From Episyrphus balteatus (taxonomy: Eukaryota > Arthropoda > Insecta > Diptera > Syrphidae), in contig NC_079136.1 of NCBI RefSeq assembly GCF_945859705.1, positions 120,903,028 through 120,967,027 on the forward strand: 64,000 bases of DNA, read 5' to 3'. Below the pieces are notes generated by a model. It was not told the DNA's origin. It made no database searches and was given only the letters and a program-made list of their open reading frames with translations. A program made the position numbers and the translations under genes. Position 1 is the first letter of the stretch. Each line of letters begins with the position of its first letter. Of this stretch, positions 59,058 to 64,000 are shown piece after piece.

Positions 59058-61824
59058 ATTCAAATTTAAACATTTTTTGCTATCGATGCATTGTAATAAA
59101 AAAACTTTTGCTAACTTATTTTGCAATGGAAATATTGAAGATACAGTCAATATTTTTCGTTTTGGGGGTAACAGTACCCGCAAGAATTATATGACTTATT
59201 TGTGCGTTTAACTTTTATCTTCTTCAATCATTTAATTTGGCAAAAAAAAAAACGCCAAACTATTACCAAAACACGAATTTACTATTTTCTACTGAATTAA
59301 AAAAAATAGAATCTTTCACATAAGTTTATATATTTTCATACAAATCTTTCTAATTAGTCCTCCCTAAATTCTTTATACAAAAAAAAAAAAAAACATAAAT
59401 AATCTTATTCTCAAATTACTCATAATTAGTGCCAACTCACAAAGTATGATAAAGAAAAAGACAACCTTTTTTTTTGTGAAGACCCTGACCTGTATAAAAC
59501 ACTAAAAAAAGAAAAACAAAAAATAAAAATAAAATACACCAAAACCACACGATGATAATGTTTTTCTCTCTTTCACAAAATATATAAAACAACACGAAAA
59601 TTAATTAATTAGAAGTCGTTTTCTGAAAATGAAAAAAAAAAAAAGTTCAAAATAAAATAAAAATTCAACACCTAATAACAGTTTTACCTTGAAATACACA
59701 CAGAGAAAACTTCCTTTCCTCTTAGCCATTGTGGCGTCCGTCCGTCCGTCGTCATCGTCCTTTGGGGGTAATGTCGTCTAGCTAATTACAGACCATTAGC
59801 AACAGGACGATGATGATGATGAATAAGAAGAAGAACAAAATTCACTTATATCCCTGCCATAATTGCAACAAATAAATCCTCATTATCTCACATATACTAC
59901 CTACCACACGAAAATACCAAAACACCAAACCCAACAAACTAATAGACAATCAACGAAAATAACATTCTAATCCCTGTAGTATTTAATGTTTTTTTTTTTT
60001 TTTTCTTGCTATTTCGTCCTGTATTTTAATAATAATAATAATACGTTTCACTCATAGCCTCCATAGAATAGTGTCCTTAATTTAATTGTGTGCGATAATG
60101 TTTAGCAAATAAATTCTCATCCTGATAAATGCGATATTCTAAGAATTAATGCATTTAGCAACACATCACACTCCTTCTCTGTTTTTGGAGGGGAGGCTTG
60201 TAGCCTTGCAAAAAGGATAATACATAATATTCTATTCTTATTCACTATATTGCATCACATTTGTCTGCATTAAGGACTCATTAAGGATTTAAGCTCTTAT
60301 GTAGCTATCCTTTTTTTGTTGTTGTTATTGTTGTTGTTATTTCAAATTAAGTTTAGCGTTTTGCCGCTCATAAGGCCATTATCGTAACTCAAATTCTATG
60401 AGAAATAATGACTTTTGATAAAAACAAAAAAAGGACACCAACCATACGAGACTTTATCTATAAATTCTGCGGAGAATCATAAATATTCTCCTGTGTGTTG
60501 TGTGCAACTCTGCCGGTGTACCTACCAACTTTGTGGTGTAGGTACTCCGTACCGCACAAATTATTATCTGCAGGATAATATTTTGTGCCCTCTTGTTGCT
60601 CTTCTCATTCATGTTTGTGTGTGTGTGTATTGGTACAAAATTGAGGAAATGCAGTGAAAACAACAATGAACCCAACCGAACGCAACACACAAAAAAGGAC
60701 TCATAAATGGCTCGTTTTTGGTATTGGGTACAACGACGAGAATATAAGAATCTGCCTGGAAGTTGTACGTTAATGTAAAATTCCATTAACACTATTCGTA
60801 TGCTATTGACAGACTGAAAAGCTGGACTTTCAACAAAAACTTTTCACCTTTCCGGGTGATGTCCCCGGCCGCCATTGTTGAGGGTGGTTTTGCTTGCAGA
60901 ATATAACAAAGAGAAGTGAAGTGGGAGTGGTTGGAAGTGTTGGTGAAAGTTTGGTCACAGATGACCTAGCGCCTCTGCCTCTTTTATAAGCTGATTCTAT
61001 AGTAAGGATGATGTATTTTTTTGTTGTTGTTTTTGTTTGTTGCTGTAGAGCTAAGGACAAAGTTATACTTTTTTTTTTCAAAAAGGCACCTGTGTTGTTA
61101 TTTGGAGCAGTTGCTTCTTGTCATTTGGGCTGGCTTTTGTCCTGGGAATTTGGTTGCACGAAATAAAACAAAAAATAAAAAAAAAAAAAAATGAAAATAA
61201 ATTATACTTCCAACACAGAAAGACACGTTTTTTAGCGCTCTTTTGGGACATTTTCTTCGTTCTTTGTTATAAAATTTTTTTTTTTTGTTTTAGGGTACAT
61301 ATTTTAATGGCTTTTGGGAATAGGCTTAGTTACGCAGAAAAATTCGATGTTTGCATAAGTAAATTGAAGTTTTTTTTTTAGATAGTGTTTTCTTTTGAAA
61401 TTTTAAAACAGAAAAATATTCTTTTTAAAATGTACAGTTTTTTTTTTTTGTTTATTTGTGGGATAAAAATAATGTCAAATGATTTGCTGACAAAAGTTTT
61501 CAAGTGATTATATTATTTTAAGTCGAAACTTAACACAAAAATCTTCAGAATTAAGGCTGTTTTATTTTTAAGTTTCGAAAAAGTTTGACAAAAGAAATTA
61601 GTTTAATTTTGATATGCAGCATTGACATACTATATTTTAGGTCCATCGGGAATCAGTGTTTAAAATTTTTAATATGAAAAACTAAGGATTCCCCCTACAA
61701 CACTTTTTGGTGCCAGTTAATTTCAATTGATATTTACCGGTTTAAAAAAAAAAAATAAAACCTTTCCCCACGAAAGGGCTTATTGTTCAAAATCCGCTTT
61801 TGACTGATATTCAACATAATTTAT
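59058..61824. other. Noncoding stretch, no gene assigned
   Basis: Several segments (59700-59960, 60400-60980) are less AT-rich but have only short frames without recognised domains. Contains AAT and GTT trinucleotide runs (60030, 60317). Confidence 0.45.
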
Positions 61825-63095
61825 CTGTGATACTCAATGGAGCAAACCATTTGATTTATGGAAGCGATCCGTGATATCCGCTATTAAAGAGATCTGGTAT
61901 ATTTGTCAGTAACCTAGTACTCTCCCGAGCAACCTGTGATGTTTCACTAAGCAACGTGATACCAAAGAGCTCTGGGATATTTACTGGACAGTTTGTGATA
62001 TCTACCGTACCAACATAATATTAAAAATAACAAAAAAAATCTTCAATACTCTTACTCACCTTGGTAACCTGTGATATTAACCGTGGAACTCATGATACTT
62101 ATAAGGTCAACCGGTGATATTAACCGTACCAGCTCATTATATTAAATTCACCTTGCATACGCATGTGATACTTACCAGGGTTACCTGTGATGCTTATTAG
62201 AATAATCCGTGATACATACAGAAGAAGCTGTGATATTTACCAAAGTTTTCCATGATACTCACTGTGGAAAACCATTATATTTATGGAACATCTTGTGATA
62301 CCTGCTAACCAGTTCTACTTGTAATGTTTCCGTAAATTATGTGATACTTACCGGAGAGATCTAGGACAATTGTTGGAAATCCTGAGGTATTTACCGGTCC
62401 AACTTATTACTTACTAAAGGAAACTCTTAAAACTCATTACGGTAGCCTGCGATATTAACCGAAAAAATCATGATACTTATAAGGGGAACCTGTGATAGAA
62501 CCTGTGACCATAGAAATCTGTGATATTTACCACATCACCCAAGATACTTCCCTTAAAACAGTTCATACGCCCATAGGAAAAACGTGATAGTATCCTGTGA
62601 TACCTACTGAAGAAATTCGTGATACACACAGGTGAAATTTTTGATATAAACCAGATTTTTCCGTGGTACTCAATGCGGTAGACCATAATTCAATTCTAAA
62701 TATTCAACATCTGCGTTCGACTGATGTTCAGCTCTCCGTGATAACTAAACACAGCGTGATATGCAGCGATCTGTGATACTTACCAATGTACTGAAAAAAA
62801 AAATGTTATATTTACTGTATACGCTGTGGTAGCAACATACTTACTTTTTAAAGGAACACTTAATATTCACCGCGGAGACCTGTGATATTTGGCAAAGAAC
62901 TCATGAATCATGATATTTATCAGAACACCCTGTGATACATTGGAGCAGTCCATGATACTAACAATATAGGTTTTGATAAATACTAAAGCAAAAAGTGACA
63001 ATAACCAGGGCAGCGTGTGAAACTTTCCATGATAACCTGTGATACTTACTGGAGTAGTCTGTGATATTTATAAGAGAAATGTTTGATACAAAATT
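61825..63095. repeat. Degenerate tandem array, 22-bp unit
   Basis: Variants of TGTGATACTTACCGGAG recur every 21-23 bp, for example at 62070, 62092, 62113, 62135, 62164, 62186, 62209, 62230 and 62252. The array is about 1.27 kb long, over 50 units, strongly diverged and without homogenised neighbours, so it is old. It ends about 400 bp before the P450 ATG. Confidence 0.8.
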
Positions 63096-63349
63096 TATTA
63101 AAATTTGAGCCTAAAACTTGAAATGTTGAGTTCTTGACCGTAACCCGAAATTTAAACCTAGCTATAAAATTTTAAACACTACTGTTTCAAAAATTTCCTT
63201 TTAATATCACAAAACTATTTTTGAATATTCCACACTTGCATTTACTTGCATTAAAGATTTAAGTGGATGATAACGTAAAATCTTATCTTATAAAAATTAA
63301 ATGAGACATCATTTTTTTCAATTACATCGCATTATCTTTGATAATAATT

Positions 63350-63357
63350 TATAAAAG
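63350..63357 (+). promoter_or_regulatory. Candidate TATA box of the P450 gene
   Basis: TATAAAAG, 145 bp before the ATG. It is a consensus match, but in such AT-rich DNA the chance rate is high. A start near 63380 would give a 5' UTR of about 120 bp. Confidence 0.4.
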
Positions 63358-63501
63358 AAAGCTTTTTTGTTATCGATAACAGACATTATCTACTATTTTA
63401 TCAACTTATTTTTACTATAAATGCAATAAGTCAAGATAAATGAAACTGCAGTGTTATAAGTGATTTTCATTCAAAAAGTGTTAATAGAATACCAGATAAA
63501 A

Positions 63502-64000
63502 ATGGAACTTTTAACATATTTAATATCGATAATTTTCATTCTGTTATCGATTTTTTTCTATTTAGTCCAACGACGTATGAGTTATTGGAAACGTCGTCAA
63601 ATACCTCATATTGAACCGAATTTATTCACCGGCAATTTTCAAGATGTCACCAAAACACGTCACTTAGTCGATCCAATGCGTGATCTTTATACAAAATTCA
63701 AAAACTCTGGACCTTTTTGTGGAATCTATTTCTTTCAAAATCCAAGTGCTTTAATATTTGATCTTGAATTGATAAAAAAAATTCTAGTCAGAGATTTTAA
63801 TAATTTTATTGATCGTGGAGTGTTTTACAATGAAAAAGATGATCCAATTAGTGCGCATTTATTCTCAATAGAGGGCGCTAAATGGCGTTCATTAAGATCG
63901 AAATTATCACCGACTTTCTCATCGGGCCGAATGAAGTTTATGTTTCAGACAGTTGTTAAAAATGCTCAAGATTTTGTCAAAATTCTTGATGAATTTGTTG
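63502..64000 (+). CDS. Cytochrome P450, CYP6-like, 5' part (cut by window end)
   Basis: The first 166 codons of a microsomal cytochrome P450, a haem monooxygenase of the family that oxidises plant toxins, insecticides and other lipophilic compounds. The ATG at 63502 (AAAAATGG context) is the first in frame. Residues 2-22 are a hydrophobic membrane anchor (ELLTYLISIIFILL...). RRMSYWKRRQIPHIEP follows, the usual linker and Pro-rich start of CYP6 proteins. The block GAKWRSLRSKLSPTFSSGRM at about 125-144 contains the helix C motif WxxxR (W128, R132) that contacts the haem propionate. This wording is typical of CYP6 (clan 3). The I-helix, ExxR and Cys-loop lie beyond the window. No stop interrupts it, so the gene looks intact so far. 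The subfamily cannot be fixed from this part. Confidence 0.93.
   Translation, partial: MELLTYLISIIFILLSIFFYLVQRRMSYWKRRQIPHIEPNLFTGNFQDVTKTRHLVDPMRDLYTKFKNSGPFCGIYFFQNPSALIFDLELIKKILVRDFNNFIDRGVFYNEKDDPISAHLFSIEGAKWRSLRSKLSPTFSSGRMKFMFQTVVKNAQDFVKILDEFV

Noticed and set aside
1..64000. tRNA, rRNA, CRISPR array, bacterial operon features
   Set aside because: None seen. The tandem arrays have no unique spacers, and no cloverleaf with conserved tRNA boxes was found by eye.

Overview
The window is eukaryotic, AT-rich nuclear DNA, almost certainly from a fly (Diptera). The basis is an exon matching the insect metabotropic GABA-B receptor subunit 1, the start of a CYP6-type cytochrome P450, and a dense load of transposable-element copies of insect type. 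I cannot fix the genus. The many large interspersed repeats argue for a fly with a bigger genome than Drosophila melanogaster.

Only two pieces of host protein-coding sequence can be defended, both on the + strand. The first is one exon (26438-26692) with a signal peptide and the start of the ligand-binding domain of GABA-B-R1, bounded by a clean acceptor and donor. No other exon of this gene was recognised, so its introns must be long. The second is the 5' end of a CYP6-like P450 (63502 to the window edge), with a candidate TATA box about 150 bp upstream of its ATG.

The rest is intronic or intergenic DNA filled with repeats. A LOA-clade non-LTR retrotransposon (28314-32292) has an intact 1208-codon ORF2, a 12-bp target-site duplication and a CCTAA-repeat tail. 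A foldback transposon (47466-49479) has a 9-bp target duplication and eight copies of a 30-bp palindrome. Non-autonomous DNA elements with readable ends include a hAT-like one (41376-42148, 8-bp duplication), a TTAA-flanked piggyBac-like one (49600-50233) and a TA-flanked element with a transposase zinc-finger relic (7060-8014). There is a 1.5-kb long inverted repeat (35936-37437) and a candidate solo LTR (45612-46442). A multi-copy family here called Rep-A has seven copies; it carries an 8-bp proto-microsatellite that has expanded in two copies. Families Rep-B, Rep-C and Rep-D have two or three copies each. Decayed reverse-transcriptase relics lie at 18811-19150 (DIRS-like) and 45368-45455.

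Tandem arrays are also prominent: a 10-bp array with a higher-order period of about 190 bp (200-1075), a 12-bp array (18466-18860), a roughly 35-bp array (37725-37985) and a degenerate 22-bp array about 1.3 kb long just upstream of the P450 (61825-63095). No rRNA, tRNA, CRISPR or prokaryote-type feature was seen. Most long reading frames in the window are by-products of AT-rich or repetitive DNA.
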